This document shows positions 33,480 through 42,571 of a stretch of DNA of 64,000 bases, piece by piece. Position 1 is the stretch's first letter; every line of letters starts with the position of its first letter. The notes below the pieces were generated by a model, which was not told where the DNA came from, made no database searches, and was given only the letters and a program-made list of their open reading frames with translations. The stretch is from Xanthobacteraceae bacterium. Its GTDB lineage: Bacteria > Pseudomonadota > Alphaproteobacteria > Rhizobiales > Xanthobacteraceae. The position numbers and the translations under genes are program-made. The stretch spans positions 583,023 to 647,022 of the forward strand of contig JALHMF010000001.1 of assembly GCA_022844205.1 (NCBI GenBank), in the 5' to 3' direction.

Positions 33480-33658
33480 TGGTATTTTTCACCGGACTGA
33501 TCGGCATTTTCGGTTTCGCGGCCTTCCTCGGCTTCATGCTCTGGTGGGTGAAGGCGCTCCCGCTCATCATCATCGTGATCGTCGTATCGCTCTTGCTGAT
33601 TTACGACTGGATCATGACCGTTCGCTACGGCGACGGCTGGGAATCGACCAAGCGCTGA
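33479..33658 (+). CDS. 59-aa small membrane protein coupled to the amidase gene
   Basis: Short gene starting at ATG 33479, whose A is the last base of the amidase stop codon (TAATG). The 59-aa product has two hydrophobic helices, about residues 3-24 (Phe/Gly-rich, ending MLWWV) and 27-45 (PLIIIVIVVSLLLIYDW), and a polar tail TVRYGDGWES. Translational coupling, the double-helix design and codon use like its neighbours support a real gene. The family is not recognised. It may be an accessory to the TRAP transporter or to the amidase at the membrane. Confidence 0.65.
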   Translation: MVFFTGLIGIFGFAAFLGFMLWWVKALPLIIIVIVVSLLLIYDWIMTVRYGDGWESTKR

Positions 33659-33667
33659 CGGCGGACG

Positions 33668-35023
33668 TTACTGCACGCGGTTTCCGCTCAGCGTGACCTG
33701 CGCATAGCGGCTCGCGTCTTCCTTGGTGAGATCGCCGGTGATGATCCGGCGCCGGTCCATGCCCACCACCGCACCCGTTGAAGCGCCGGCAATCAGATTG
33801 TCGGCCACGAGAGCCGAACCGGCCCCTTCCGACATCGAGATCCCGACGCCGATCGGCGTGGACCGGATGACATTGCCGTTGATCGCGACATCGCGCAGAT
33901 ATTTTCCGTAGCCCGCCAGCACGCCCGCATAGAGCGCCTTCTCGATCACGTTGCCGGTGACGGAAGCATCGGCTTCCACCGCGATGCCGGTGCCCTGGCC
34001 GTTCTTCACATCGCCGCGCGTGATGTTGCGGACGAGATTGCCCTGGCAGACCGCGAGCCGGCCGCCTTCGTTGAAATTGGTGATGGAAATGCCGGTCGCC
34101 GCACCGTCAACGATGTTGCCGGAAATCACGGCGCCCTCGAAACCGAATTCCGCATAAAGCGCCACTTCGCCAAGCGCGCTGGCCGCGTTGCCGCGGATCT
34201 GCAGGTTCGATGCGGCGTTGCCGCGTACCGCCGAGAACGCGCAGTTGCGAATGCGGTTGTCGGCTACAATCACATTCGCCGCCCGAAACACATTAATTCC
34301 GTTGCCGTTCTGCCCCGAACCGCCGTCGCGCGCACTGATCTCCTCGATGCGGTTCGCCATCACCAGCGTGCCGTCGTCGCCGGCTTTCGAGCGCCAGACC
34401 TGGATGCCGTTATTGGCGGCGTTCAGAATCGTGTTGTTGGAGATCGAAAGCCCGCGCGCGTCGAGCGAAAAAATCGCGGCTTTGCCCGCGCCCATGATCG
34501 TGTTCGCGGAGATTTCGCCGGAGACACCATCGAGATAGATGCCGTTTCCACCGCTCGCCTGCACGGTGCAGTCATGCATGCGGAAGCCGCGGGTGTTGCG
34601 CGCCAGCACAAGGCCGGTACTTTCCGTCAGCGGCTTGCCCACGCCGTCGAAGACGAGGCCTTGCAGCGTGATCTGGTCGGCTTGCGCCGAAGACACAATC
34701 GAGCGGCCGGCCCCGAGAATGAGCCGCGTGGCGCCGCGGATGCCGAAAATCTGCGCGCCCGACGGCAGAATGAGATCGCCCACGAGATAGCCGCCTGCCG
34801 GCAGCCAGAGGGGAACGCGTGCGGAAGCGGCGGCCTCGATCGCGCGCTGCAATTCGGCGGACTGGTCGTTCTCGCTGCCCGGTGTGACGCCAAAATGCGT
34901 GACGTCGATGCCAAGCGATCCCAGCGGTGCCGTGCTGGCGCGGACCTGCATCGGCAACAGCGGTGCGGCGGCGCCCGCGGCGGACAGTCCGATGATCGAA
35001 CGGCGGTCGAGGTCGATGGCCAC
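33668..35023 (-). CDS. TIGR03808-family Tat-exported right-handed beta-helix repeat protein
   Basis: 451-aa exported protein. The N-terminus LDRRSIIGLSAAGAAAPLL is a Tat signal (RRS). The rest is a parallel beta-helix built of repeating N-x-I/V units such as ISANTIMGAG, ISNNTILNAANN, VADNRIRNC and VSGNRVQ, with the lead-in DVTHFGVTPGSENDQSAELQRAI of pectate-lyase-like/pectin-degrading folds. Proteins of this Rhizobiales family have no known activity; binding or cutting of a polysaccharide is inferred from the fold. It converges with the small membrane protein gene (9 bp gap). Confidence 0.85.
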   Translation of the reverse strand: MAIDLDRRSIIGLSAAGAAAPLLPMQVRASTAPLGSLGIDVTHFGVTPGSENDQSAELQRAIEAAASARVPLWLPAGGYLVGDLILPSGAQIFGIRGATRLILGAGRSIVSSAQADQITLQGLVFDGVGKPLTESTGLVLARNTRGFRMHDCTVQASGGNGIYLDGVSGEISANTIMGAGKAAIFSLDARGLSISNNTILNAANNGIQVWRSKAGDDGTLVMANRIEEISARDGGSGQNGNGINVFRAANVIVADNRIRNCAFSAVRGNAASNLQIRGNAASALGEVALYAEFGFEGAVISGNIVDGAATGISITNFNEGGRLAVCQGNLVRNITRGDVKNGQGTGIAVEADASVTGNVIEKALYAGVLAGYGKYLRDVAINGNVIRSTPIGVGISMSEGAGSALVADNLIAGASTGAVVGMDRRRIITGDLTKEDASRYAQVTLSGNRVQ

Positions 35024-35094
35024 GCTGAACTCCTGTAATTCCGGAGTTCAAGAGATCAAGGTTCGTGCCGTGTTTTTGTATCGAAGCGGGACGG

Positions 35095-35739
35095 TTAACG
35101 CCGCTTCGCTGCCGAAAGCAGAACCGCGAGCATGGCGGCTCCTGCCTTTTCCAGCCTGTGCGCGGTCGGGCGAAGGCGATTTCCTGCCACGCCGCCTCGC
35201 AGCGGCTTGCGCGGCCAGGGAATGTGAACGAAAGCGATGAAGCGGGGGCGTCCGGTTCCGCGCCTCAAATCGAGACAGGTGTAGAGCGACGCATTGCAGA
35301 TGTAGCGCCCGGCATTGTGCGAGAGGTTAGCGTTAACGTGGGCGTTCCGCGCGGCGGTCACCAGTGCGGCGAGCGGAGCGGCAGTTCGCAGGCGGCCGGG
35401 ACCGCGCGGCGCAAGCGCCCGTGCGGCGGGAATGCGGGAGCCGGCGTCCGGATGCAGCAGCGAGCGCGCGTTGATCCCTTGCGATTCCACCCGCACGCTT
35501 TTGGCGCGGGCCGCAAGCCCGAACATCAGCACGATTTCGGGATCATGCTTGCGCACGAGCGCAGGGAGGTCGCGTTCCACCGCGGCGTAATGTGTCGGGA
35601 GCACATGCGTAACGATCTTCGTATCGCTGAACGCGGGCCGCCGCATCCGGCCGAGCGCGCGGACAAGCGTTGCACTCGGATTGACGGGCGCGCCCGGAAA
35701 CGGCCCGAAGCCGATCACGAGCGCGGTGACTTGTTTCAT
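35095..35739 (-). CDS. pcp: Pyroglutamyl-peptidase I family protein
   Basis: 214-aa cysteine peptidase of family C15, which removes N-terminal pyroglutamate. It begins [18 protein letters not shown], the Pcp signature. The triad appears complete: Glu in SVRVESQG, Cys in [12 protein letters not shown] and His in FVHIPWP. The length is usual. ATG 35739 overlaps the meaB stop (ATGA), so it is translated behind meaB in the methylmalonyl-CoA mutase operon, although no metabolic link is known. It reads leftwards and ends 71 bp before the start of the TIGR03808 gene. Confidence 0.85.
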   Translation of the reverse strand: MKQVTALVIGFGPFPGAPVNPSATLVRALGRMRRPAFSDTKIVTHVLPTHYAAVERDLPALVRKHDPEIVLMFGLAARAKSVRVESQGINARSLLHPDAGSRIPAARALAPRGPGRLRTAAPLAALVTAARNAHVNANLSHNAGRYICNASLYTCLDLRRGTGRPRFIAFVHIPWPRKPLRGGVAGNRLRPTAHRLEKAGAAMLAVLLSAAKRR

Positions 35740-36716
35740 AGACCGAGAATGTCCGCGATCTCTTGTGCGGCGAGATCGGCGGGCAGCTTGCCGTCGGCCA
35801 CCGCCTTCTCGAGGGCGGGCAGCTTCGCCTTGATCTTCGGATCGCTGCGCAGGCGGCCGCGGAAACGTTCCTCCAGCAGCGTCCACATCCACTTGATTTG
35901 CTGGGCGCGGCGCTTGTCGGCAAGTGCGCCGGATTTTTCCAATTGCTTGCGGTGGAGTGTAATGGCATCCCAAACCGAAGAGACTTTATCTCCGGTGAGC
36001 GCTGAATAGGTCAGCACCGGCGGCGCTTCATGGCCCGCGGTGATATGCAATGCGGCGGTCAGCGAAGTGGCGGCAGCCTTCGCGCGCATGATGTTGTCGC
36101 CGTCCGCCTTGTTGACCGCGATCACATTGGCAAGCTCCAGCACGCCCTTCTTGATGCCCTGCAATTCGTCGCCGGCACCCGGCAGCATCAGCACCAGAAA
36201 CGAATCCGTCATCTCGGCGACCGCGACTTCCGACTGGCCCGCACCCACCGTTTCCACGATCACGATGTCGTAGCCCGCCGCCTCGCAGAGCAGCATCGTT
36301 TCGCGCGTGCGCGCGGCGACGCCGCCGAGCGTACCTGTGGAAGGAGAGGGCCGGATGAATGCGGCTTCGTCGGCGGAGAGGCGCGGCATCCGCGTCTTGT
36401 CGCCCAAAATCGAGCCGCCGGTGCGGACGGAGGAGGGGTCCACCGCCAGCACCGCCACGCGATGGCCCTTGCCTGTGAGATACGTGCCGAGCGCGTCGAT
36501 GGTGGTGGATTTTCCAACGCCCGGCACGCCGGTGATCCCGAGCCGGATCGTCTTGCCGGTATGCGGCAGCAGCAGGCGCAACATTTTCTGTGCCTGCTCG
36601 CGGTGCTCCGGTTTTTTCGATTCCACCAGCGTGATCGCGCGCGCGAGTGCCGCGCGGTCGCCTTTCAAAACGAGCTTCGCGAGGTCGGTGGGCGAGGGCG
36701 TAGAGGTTTTGGTCAT
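35736..36716 (-). CDS. meaB: MeaB/ArgK-type GTPase, methylmalonyl-CoA mutase chaperone
   Basis: 326-aa G3E-family GTPase that loads and protects adenosylcobalamin in methylmalonyl-CoA mutase. Walker A is GVPGVGKST, followed by [23 protein letters not shown] (switch regions), [17 protein letters not shown] and the NKAD specificity motif in [14 protein letters not shown] 36716 is preceded by CGGAG at 4 nt; the upstream in-frame extension to 36824 lies in repetitive intergenic DNA. It would normally follow mutB directly, but here a 1.5-kb segment with an HNH gene lies between them. Confidence 0.94.
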   Translation of the reverse strand: MTKTSTPSPTDLAKLVLKGDRAALARAITLVESKKPEHREQAQKMLRLLLPHTGKTIRLGITGVPGVGKSTTIDALGTYLTGKGHRVAVLAVDPSSVRTGGSILGDKTRMPRLSADEAAFIRPSPSTGTLGGVAARTRETMLLCEAAGYDIVIVETVGAGQSEVAVAEMTDSFLVLMLPGAGDELQGIKKGVLELANVIAVNKADGDNIMRAKAAATSLTAALHITAGHEAPPVLTYSALTGDKVSSVWDAITLHRKQLEKSGALADKRRAQQIKWMWTLLEERFRGRLRSDPKIKAKLPALEKAVADGKLPADLAAQEIADILGL

Positions 36717-36779
36717 TGGTCTCCGGCTGAATCGTTCCTTGATGATTTTAGCTGAGAGTATGGGGGGAGTCCCTGTCAT

Positions 36780-36856
36780 CGCCGGGCTTGTCCCGGCGAT
36801 CTCGTTTAGGAAGGTAATGCCCACCTAAGCGGGATGCCCGCGACAAGCGCGGGCAT
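36780..36856. repeat. Paired short palindromes of the Rhizobiales intergenic type
   Basis: Two hairpins lie just upstream of meaB: CGCCGGG (36780-36786) with CCCGGCG (36792-36798), and ATGCCCGCG (36834-36842) with CGCGGGCAT (36848-36856). Sequences of the form GCCCGGC...GGGCATGAC are widespread intergenic repeats in bradyrhizobia and relatives, and a related unit lies at 41999-42088. They probably form hairpins in the mRNA or act as REP-like elements. Confidence 0.65.
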
Positions 36857-36900
36857 GACAATATTTCCCGCCGCATCGAAGCGGCGAGGATGAGGGGACC

Positions 36901-37079
36901 GGAGCGCCGAAAGGCGCATGGGTCTTCGTTTCGCGCACCTGCGAGGTGCACGCATCGCCTTTCGGCACTCCGTTTCGGCGTTTTCCTTACGGCCCGGGCC
37001 ACGCTTTTCGTAAAGTCCCGGTCTTGCATCTGGGACTTTTCCGTCAGCCAAGCTCCCGGCAGGCGAGCCTAGTCTCGCC
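36901..37079. repeat. Structured GC-rich element with nested stem-loops
   Basis: This stretch has no credible gene but strong potential for structure. An outer stem GGAG-c-GCCGAAAGGCG (36901-36916) pairs with CGCCTTTCGGC-a-CTCC (36956-36971) and encloses a hairpin GCACCT-gcg-AGGTGC (36935-36949). Next come AAAGTCCC/GGGACTTT (37012-37039) and GGCGAG/CTCGCC (37062-37079). It could be a mobile intergenic repeat or a structured RNA. The rest of 36717-37244 holds an AT-rich tract (37185-37240) without a gene. Confidence 0.5.
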
Positions 37080-37244
37080 GGGTGGAGCCCCGAACCGCCC
37101 CGGCACGTGGCTGCGAACCACATACGGAGGCGCCGCTCCCGCTCCGCATTCAGGATCGCCTCTAGAAGCGCCCCTCATGAGCGGGATATATGTGAATATA
37201 ATCCTATTATAAAAAAAGTCAAGTCGCGAAAAGAAATAATACTC

Positions 37245-38192
37245 TTAGTTGAGAGATCCGCCTGAAACTCGGATCGACTCGCCAACAAATGGAGAAAGCT
37301 CTCCAAGGAAAAAAGCTTTAACTTCAATTTTATATGGTGTCCGCTTATTGGAGAGTGCCGCTTTAATTGGATCAATTAATTCACCTACGACGATCTGATA
37401 TTTCGGGGTTCCCAGAAAGGAAAACAAGCGTAAGTCCACAACAACGTAGTTCACATTTTTGACTGTGACGATCTCCCAACCAATCTCGTGGAGAACGTCA
37501 GACGAAATCGGACCAATTTGATCAGCTCCTATCCACTCCAATGCTCGCAAAGAATGACCACGAATGAAATCAGTCAAGATTGGTCGCATAATACCTTGCC
37601 CGAGTTCGGCGGTTGCGTAGGCATGGGCTATTTTTGCTAATAATCGCAAGAAGGCATTTGGGTTGCTCGGAGCAACCCAGAATCCATCCTTGTTGTTCGG
37701 GGTATGTTTACGAAACTCATCTTTGGAAATTTTTCCAAATATCTCGTAATTAACATCTGCTTCCGGATCGCGATCCACGAGAATTGCTGGTGGAGGAAAT
37801 TTATAAGCGACATACGATAACGGGTATTCATTAGAAGGTAGTTCATCCACTCCCATTTTTTCATAGCTGATTGTCCCATCAGCATTTTTGTTGGTGACTC
37901 GCATTTTCCTAAGTCTAAATGTCTCAGGAGGATCACTTCGGCTAGGAGTTCCCAGTCGTGTCCGAAATGGCCACCACATATGCCGCAAACATGTGTTCTC
38001 AAACCTTTTCGTTGCGTCACTACACTTTGGGCAACTTGATCGTGGCAAGACCAGTGAATTTCCTGCTAAGCCATAGGCGATAATGTGTTCGTCAGAAAAT
38101 TTGCTCGCTTGGCGGTTGCAATAAATACAACGAGCTAGCGGTTTGTATCTTTTAGGCGGAGTAATTATTTCCAATGGAGCGGTGACGACCAT
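37245..38192 (-). CDS. Orphan HNH-endonuclease-like protein in an AT-rich segment
   Basis: 315-aa protein with an N-terminal treble-clef/HNH-type motif: CIYCNRQASKFSDEHII, then SCPKCSDATKRFE. This gives two CxxC zinc pairs and the catalytic His (HNH_5-like). The remaining 250 residues match no family I know and contain no RuvC, methylase or helicase motif. ATG 38192 lies 12 bp from the mutB stop. The gene is visibly AT-rich against its neighbours, with AT-rich codon use (AAA, ATT, AAT), and splits mutB from meaB, so it was probably acquired. A role in defence or in a mobile element is a guess. Confidence 0.75.
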   Translation of the reverse strand: MVVTAPLEIITPPKRYKPLARCIYCNRQASKFSDEHIIAYGLAGNSLVLPRSSCPKCSDATKRFENTCLRHMWWPFRTRLGTPSRSDPPETFRLRKMRVTNKNADGTISYEKMGVDELPSNEYPLSYVAYKFPPPAILVDRDPEADVNYEIFGKISKDEFRKHTPNNKDGFWVAPSNPNAFLRLLAKIAHAYATAELGQGIMRPILTDFIRGHSLRALEWIGADQIGPISSDVLHEIGWEIVTVKNVNYVVVDLRLFSFLGTPKYQIVVGELIDPIKAALSNKRTPYKIEVKAFFLGELSPFVGESIRVSGGSLN

Positions 38193-38203
38193 CAAAGCCA
38201 GAG

Positions 38204-40360
38204 CTACTCCGCAGCTTCGCGGCGATGGCCAAGACGTGCGGCGAGCTTGCGCAGCAACTCGATGGCAGCCTCCGCGATCACGGTCCCCGGCGGGAAAATC
38301 GCTTCCGCGCCGGCCGCCTTCAGCGCCTCGTAATCCTGCGGCGGCACGACGCCGCCGACCACGATCATGATGTCGCCGCGGCCTTCTTTTTCGAGAGCCG
38401 CTTTCAGTTCCGGCACCAGTGTGAGATGCGCCGCGGCGAGCGAAGAGACGCCCACCACATGCACGTCGTTTTCGATGGCCTGCCGTGCCGCCTCGCCGGG
38501 TGTCGAAAACAGCGGGCCGATGTCGACGTCGAAACCCAAATCGGCGAAAGCCGACGCGATCACCTTCTGGCCGCGGTCGTGGCCGTCCTGCCCGACCTTG
38601 GCGACGAGGATGCGTGGACGGCGGCCTTCCTCGGCCTCGAAGGCATCGACGAGTTTCTGCACCTGATGCACGGCCTCGGTCATGTCCCCGACCTCGCGCT
38701 TGTAGACGCCTGAAATGGAACGAGTCTCCGCGCGATGGCGACCATAGACTTTCTCGAGTGCATTTGAAATCTCGCCCACCGTGGCCTTTGCCCGGGCCGC
38801 ATCGATGGCCAGCGCCAGCAGGTTTCCCTGCCCCGTTTCAGCCGATTTCGTCAGGGCGGCAAGGGTGGCTTCGAGCACCTTCGGATCGCGCTCGCCGCGA
38901 AGTCTTTTCAGCTTGTCGATCTGCAACGTGCGGACGGCCGAATTGTCCACCTTCAGGATTTCAATCGGCGCTTCGCTTTCGGGCTTGAAGCGGTTCACGC
39001 CGACGACAATCTGATTGCCGGAATCGATGCGCGCCTGCGTGCGGGCGGCGGCTTCCTCGATGCGCAGCTTCGGAATGCCGCCCTCGATCGCTTTCGTCAT
39101 GCCACCGAGCGTCTCGACTTCCTGAATGTGCTCCCATGCCTTCGCGGCGAGATCGGCGGTGAGCCGCTCCACATAATAGGAGCCGCCCCACGGATCGGCG
39201 ACGCGGCAGGTGCCGGATTCCAGTTGCAGGACAAGCTGCGTGTTGCGCGCGACCCGCGCGGAAAAATCCGATGGAAGCGCCAGCGCCTCATCCAGTGCAT
39301 TGGTGTGCAGCGACTGCGTGTGGCCCTGTGTTGCCGCCATCGCCTCGATCATGGTGCGGATGACATTGTTGTAAATGTCCTGCGCGGTGAGCGACCAGCC
39401 GGAAGTCTGCGTGTGCGCGCGCAGCATCAGCGACTTGTCGGATTTGGGCGAGAACTGCTTCATCAGCTTCGCCCACAACATGCGGGACGCCCGCTGCTTG
39501 GCGACTTCCATGAAGAAGTTCATGCCCGAATTCCAGAAGAACGAAATACGCGGCGCGAACTGGTCGATGTCGAGGCCGGCTTTGAGCCCGGCGCGCACAT
39601 ACTCGACGCCGTTCGCGAGCGTGTAGGCAAGTTCGAGATCGAGCGTCGCCCCGGCTTCCTGGATGTGATAGCCCGACACCGAAATCGAATTGAACTTCGG
39701 CATGTTCGCCGACGTGTAGGCGAAAATGTCGGAGACGATGCGCAGCGACGGAGCGGGCGGGTAAATATACGTGTTCCGCACCATGAACTCTTTCAGAATA
39801 TCGTTCTGGATCGTGCCGCCGAGGTCTTTCGGCGAAACACCCTGTTCCTCGCCCGCGACGATGTAGAGCGCCAGCACCGGCAGCACCGCACCGTTCATGG
39901 TCATCGACACGGTCATCTGGTCGAGCGGAATGCCCGCGAACAGCGTGCGCATGTCGTAGATGGAATCGATCGCAACCCCCGCCATGCCGACATCGCCCGA
40001 CACGCGCGGATGATCGCTGTCGTAGCCGCGATGGGTGGCAAGATCGAACGCGATGGAGAGGCCCTTCTGGCCGGCCGCCAGATTGCGCCGGTAGAAGGCG
40101 TTGGAATCTTCCGCCGTGGAGAAGCCGGCATATTGCCGGATCGTCCAAGGCTGGTTGACGTACATGGTGGGATACGGCCCGCGCAGAAAAGGTGCAAGGC
40201 CCGGCCAGGTATCGAGGAAGTCGAGACCCTTCAGGTCGGCCGCGTCATAGCTCGTTTTGACCGGGATGCTTTCCGGCGTCATCCACGGTTCGCCCTCCGG
40301 CTGCGGCGCGAATTTCGGTGCGCGCCATTCGGTCTTGGTGAAATCAGGCAGCCGGGTCAT
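38204..40360 (-). CDS. mutB: Methylmalonyl-CoA mutase large (catalytic) subunit
   Basis: 718-aa adenosylcobalamin enzyme converting methylmalonyl-CoA and succinyl-CoA. The TIM-barrel part (about residues 20-560) starts [10 protein letters not shown] and has [20 protein letters not shown] and [23 protein letters not shown]. The C-terminal B12 domain (about 585-718) has [14 protein letters not shown], the D-x-H-x-x-G cobalt-ligand motif, and [15 protein letters not shown] choose ATG 40360, since ATG 40375 lies in the intergenic repeat. mutA is upstream in the same direction. The enzyme serves propionate or amino-acid breakdown and the ethylmalonyl-CoA route. Confidence 0.96.
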   Translation of the reverse strand: MTRLPDFTKTEWRAPKFAPQPEGEPWMTPESIPVKTSYDAADLKGLDFLDTWPGLAPFLRGPYPTMYVNQPWTIRQYAGFSTAEDSNAFYRRNLAAGQKGLSIAFDLATHRGYDSDHPRVSGDVGMAGVAIDSIYDMRTLFAGIPLDQMTVSMTMNGAVLPVLALYIVAGEEQGVSPKDLGGTIQNDILKEFMVRNTYIYPPAPSLRIVSDIFAYTSANMPKFNSISVSGYHIQEAGATLDLELAYTLANGVEYVRAGLKAGLDIDQFAPRISFFWNSGMNFFMEVAKQRASRMLWAKLMKQFSPKSDKSLMLRAHTQTSGWSLTAQDIYNNVIRTMIEAMAATQGHTQSLHTNALDEALALPSDFSARVARNTQLVLQLESGTCRVADPWGGSYYVERLTADLAAKAWEHIQEVETLGGMTKAIEGGIPKLRIEEAAARTQARIDSGNQIVVGVNRFKPESEAPIEILKVDNSAVRTLQIDKLKRLRGERDPKVLEATLAALTKSAETGQGNLLALAIDAARAKATVGEISNALEKVYGRHRAETRSISGVYKREVGDMTEAVHQVQKLVDAFEAEEGRRPRILVAKVGQDGHDRGQKVIASAFADLGFDVDIGPLFSTPGEAARQAIENDVHVVGVSSLAAAHLTLVPELKAALEKEGRGDIMIVVGGVVPPQDYEALKAAGAEAIFPPGTVIAEAAIELLRKLAARLGHRREAAE

Positions 40361-40371
40361 TCGCCTATCCG

Positions 40372-40480
40372 TCATCCTGAGGTGCGAGCGAAGCGAGCCT
40401 CGAAGGATGGCGGCCGCCCGTTCGCTTTACCGTTCACCCTTCGAGGCTCGATCGCTGCGCGATCTCGCACCTCAGGGTGA
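40372..40480. repeat. Nested inverted repeat between mutA and mutB
   Basis: An outer pair, TCATCCTGAGGTGCGAG (40372-40388) and CTCGCACCTCAGGGTGA (40464-40480), matches at 16 of 17 positions. An inner pair is GCCTCGAAGG (40397-40406) and CCTTCGAGGC (40438-40447). The whole forms a cruciform of about 109 bp. This TCATCCTGAGG...CTCGAAGGATG type is a common intergenic repeat in bradyrhizobia and related genera. It abuts the mutB start and may shape mRNA stability between the two mutase genes. Confidence 0.8.
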
Positions 40481-40511
40481 CGCATACATATATTGTAACA
40501 CATGCTGAAGC

Positions 40512-41942
40512 TCATTCGAACTGCTCGCTCAGCCGGATGCGCGGCAGCGGTTTCACCTGTACGGCGGGTTTCATGGCGGGGAGGCTGACGCGGGGCAGGT
40601 CCAGTACCTCGACCGGGAGTTCTTTCGCGTCCTTGAATACCGTAACGCCAATCAGCGGATCCTTACCGTCCTTGATCGCCTTCAGACGTTCCTCGCGCAC
40701 GGCCGCGACCTGTTTCTGGATCAGGCCGTTGTCCAGCGCGGCGAACGCGCCGCCGACCGCTTCAATTTTCTGAAACTGCTTCCATGCCATCGCGCATAGT
40801 TTTTCGGTCAAATCTTCAATCGCGCCCGAACCGGCGGCGGGATCGGCTACGCGATGCAGGTTGGATTCCTCGATCAACAGCAGTTGCAGATTGCGCGCGA
40901 TGCGGCGTGCGAAACGGTCGGGCAATCCATGCGCGGCGGTATGCGGCAGTACGCTGATAGCGTCCGCGCCACCAAGCCCGGCGGAAAATACAGCGATGGT
41001 GGTGCGCAGCCAGTTCACCTGCGGGTCGCGTTTGGTCATCATGCGCCAGGCGGTTTCGGCATGGAGCTTGATGGGCTCTGGCGTGAGGCCGCTTGCCTCC
41101 TCCACGCGCGACCATAATTTTCTGAGCGCACGGAATTTCGCCATCGTGAGAAACTGATCCGCGTCGGCGGACAACAGGAACGCGATCTGCGCGCTGGCTT
41201 GCTCGAGCGAGAGGCCCGCCTTCTCCAGCGCGCGCACGTAGGTGACCGCGCAGGCGATCACCCAAGCCAGTTCCTGCGCTTCCGATCCGCCTGCATCGTG
41301 AAGGGGCCGCCCGTCGGCGATGAAAACCTGTCCGGAAAATCCGCGCTTCACGAGTGAAGACGCGAAGTCCGCGCGCTTTGCGATGCCTTCGTTCAACGGC
41401 TCGGGAATGCCGCCGAGTGCCGCCAGCGCGCCGAGCGGATCGATGCCGAGCGCCACATCGAGCTTGGAAATTTCAATTCCGCGGCCCTCAGCGGATTTCA
41501 GGAACGATTCCGCCGCCTTGAACACGCGCGGCCGGGCGTCGAGGCGGATGGAGACGGCATCGAGCCAGACATTTTGCAGAACGCGATCGAGTGTATTTTC
41601 ATTCACTTCAGCAAGACCGAAGCCGTTGGCCGAAGGGGCCCCCGCAAAAACCAGGGAGAGGCCGGAAGCACCGTTCTCAAGATCGTGCAGCGCCTCATGA
41701 TTGGCGGCAGCCGCCTCGGGATGATCGACGCGCTGGACGATGCCCCATGGCGCACCCGGAGCGCGGCCTTGAACCGGCGCTGCATCCCTGGCGCGTTCAT
41801 ACAGCGGCTCGATCCGAAGTCCGTCCAGCGTTCTGGAGACCAGCGTCTCCGCCGAAGCGCCCTTGAGCACCCTGGCGACGAGCGCGAGCCAGTCCTCGCG
41901 GGTCGCGGGTGGAAATTCGGAGGCGAGGGGCAGCGCGGTCAT
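40512..41942 (-). CDS. mutA: Methylmalonyl-CoA mutase small subunit
   Basis: 476-aa partner of MutB, homologous to its barrel domain but without the C-terminal cobalamin domain and without the D-x-H-x-x-G motif. It begins FPPATREDWLALVARVLKGAS, has GLRIEPLYERA and PWGIVQRVDHP, and GFSGQVFIADGRPLHDAGG further on. The length is typical of the alpha-type subunit of heterodimeric bacterial mutases. It is the first gene of the mutA-mutB-(HNH)-meaB-pcp run. A nested repeat follows it (40372-40480) and another unit lies upstream (41999-42088). Confidence 0.92.
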   Translation of the reverse strand: MTALPLASEFPPATREDWLALVARVLKGASAETLVSRTLDGLRIEPLYERARDAAPVQGRAPGAPWGIVQRVDHPEAAAANHEALHDLENGASGLSLVFAGAPSANGFGLAEVNENTLDRVLQNVWLDAVSIRLDARPRVFKAAESFLKSAEGRGIEISKLDVALGIDPLGALAALGGIPEPLNEGIAKRADFASSLVKRGFSGQVFIADGRPLHDAGGSEAQELAWVIACAVTYVRALEKAGLSLEQASAQIAFLLSADADQFLTMAKFRALRKLWSRVEEASGLTPEPIKLHAETAWRMMTKRDPQVNWLRTTIAVFSAGLGGADAISVLPHTAAHGLPDRFARRIARNLQLLLIEESNLHRVADPAAGSGAIEDLTEKLCAMAWKQFQKIEAVGGAFAALDNGLIQKQVAAVREERLKAIKDGKDPLIGVTVFKDAKELPVEVLDLPRVSLPAMKPAVQVKPLPRIRLSEQFE

Positions 41943-41998
41943 TTTTTAGGGTTCTGGCGTTGGGTTCACTCCAAACTGCCACGGCACTCACGCCTTGT

Positions 41999-42088
41999 CA
42001 TGCCCGGTGTAAGCGGGGCATGCAGTAAACGCTTGCAAATACTGGATCATCCGCTCCCCCCTTCGCGGGGACAAGCTTCGCGGATGAT
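41999..42088. repeat. Palindromic intergenic repeat upstream of mutA
   Basis: CATGCCC (41999-42005) pairs with GGGCATG (42016-42022), and ATCATCCGC (42046-42054) with GCGGATGAT (42080-42088) around a CCCCTTCGCGGGG hairpin. The unit resembles the one near 36834-36856. It fills most of the 152 bp between folK and mutA, both on the minus strand. Confidence 0.7.
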
Positions 42089-42094
42089 GACCCA

Positions 42095-42571
42095 TCAGAG
42101 TTTGGCGATGCCGCTTGAATCGAGCCGCTGAAGCGCGCGGCGAACGGGCATGCCGTGCACGATCAGGCCGGGCGCGATCTTCGCGAGCGGTACCAGCACG
42201 AAAGCGCGCTGCATCATGCGCGGATGCGGGATTTGCAGCACACGGGTCCGAAGATTGATACCTTCATAAAGGAGAATGTCGAGATCGGCCGTGCGCGGGC
42301 CAAAACGTGTTTCCCGGCTGCGGTCGCGTCCGAGTGACTTCTCAATCCTGCGCAGCGCCAGCAGCAGCGCATGCGGCGGAAGTTTCGTGCTGCCGCGGAT
42401 GACTTGGTTAAGATAGCGGTCCTGCTTCACCGGGCCCCAGGGTTCGGTCTCATAGATGGAGGAAGAGGCCGTTACGCGAATGCCCATGCGCTGCATGGCC
42501 AAGCGGGCGCGGCCGATATGATAATTGCGGTCGCCCAGATTGCTGCCGAGTGCGATGAAGACTTCAGCCAT
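42095..42571 (-). CDS. folK: 2-amino-4-hydroxy-6-hydroxymethyldihydropteridine diphosphokinase
   Basis: 158-aa folate enzyme that pyrophosphorylates 6-hydroxymethyl-7,8-dihydropterin using ATP. VFIALGSNLGDR is the N-terminal signature, SSSIYETEPWG the middle loop, and RFGPRTADLDILLY the catalytic motif with the metal-binding Asp pair. ATG 42571 is supported by the start of the conserved domain and overlaps the folB stop by 8 bp. It is the last gene of folP-folB-folK. A repeat-filled gap separates mutA (upstream on the minus strand, at higher coordinates the fol genes) from this operon. Confidence 0.95.
   Translation of the reverse strand: MAEVFIALGSNLGDRNYHIGRARLAMQRMGIRVTASSSIYETEPWGPVKQDRYLNQVIRGSTKLPPHALLLALRRIEKSLGRDRSRETRFGPRTADLDILLYEGINLRTRVLQIPHPRMMQRAFVLVPLAKIAPGLIVHGMPVRRALQRLDSSGIAKL

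Noticed and set aside
36746-36824. N-terminal extension of meaB through the repeats
   Set aside because: The extension encodes a repeat-derived peptide and the Shine-Dalgarno sequence supports ATG 36716.
37245-38192. HNH gene as IscB/IsrB with an adjacent OMEGA-type RNA
   Set aside because: No RuvC motifs or bridge helix are visible; the HNH/treble-clef motif is N-terminal, unlike IscB. The nearby structured DNA is noted separately.
39128-40480. Plus-strand open frame (450 codons) opposite mutB
   Set aside because: Antisense shadow of a highly conserved gene; no domain visible.
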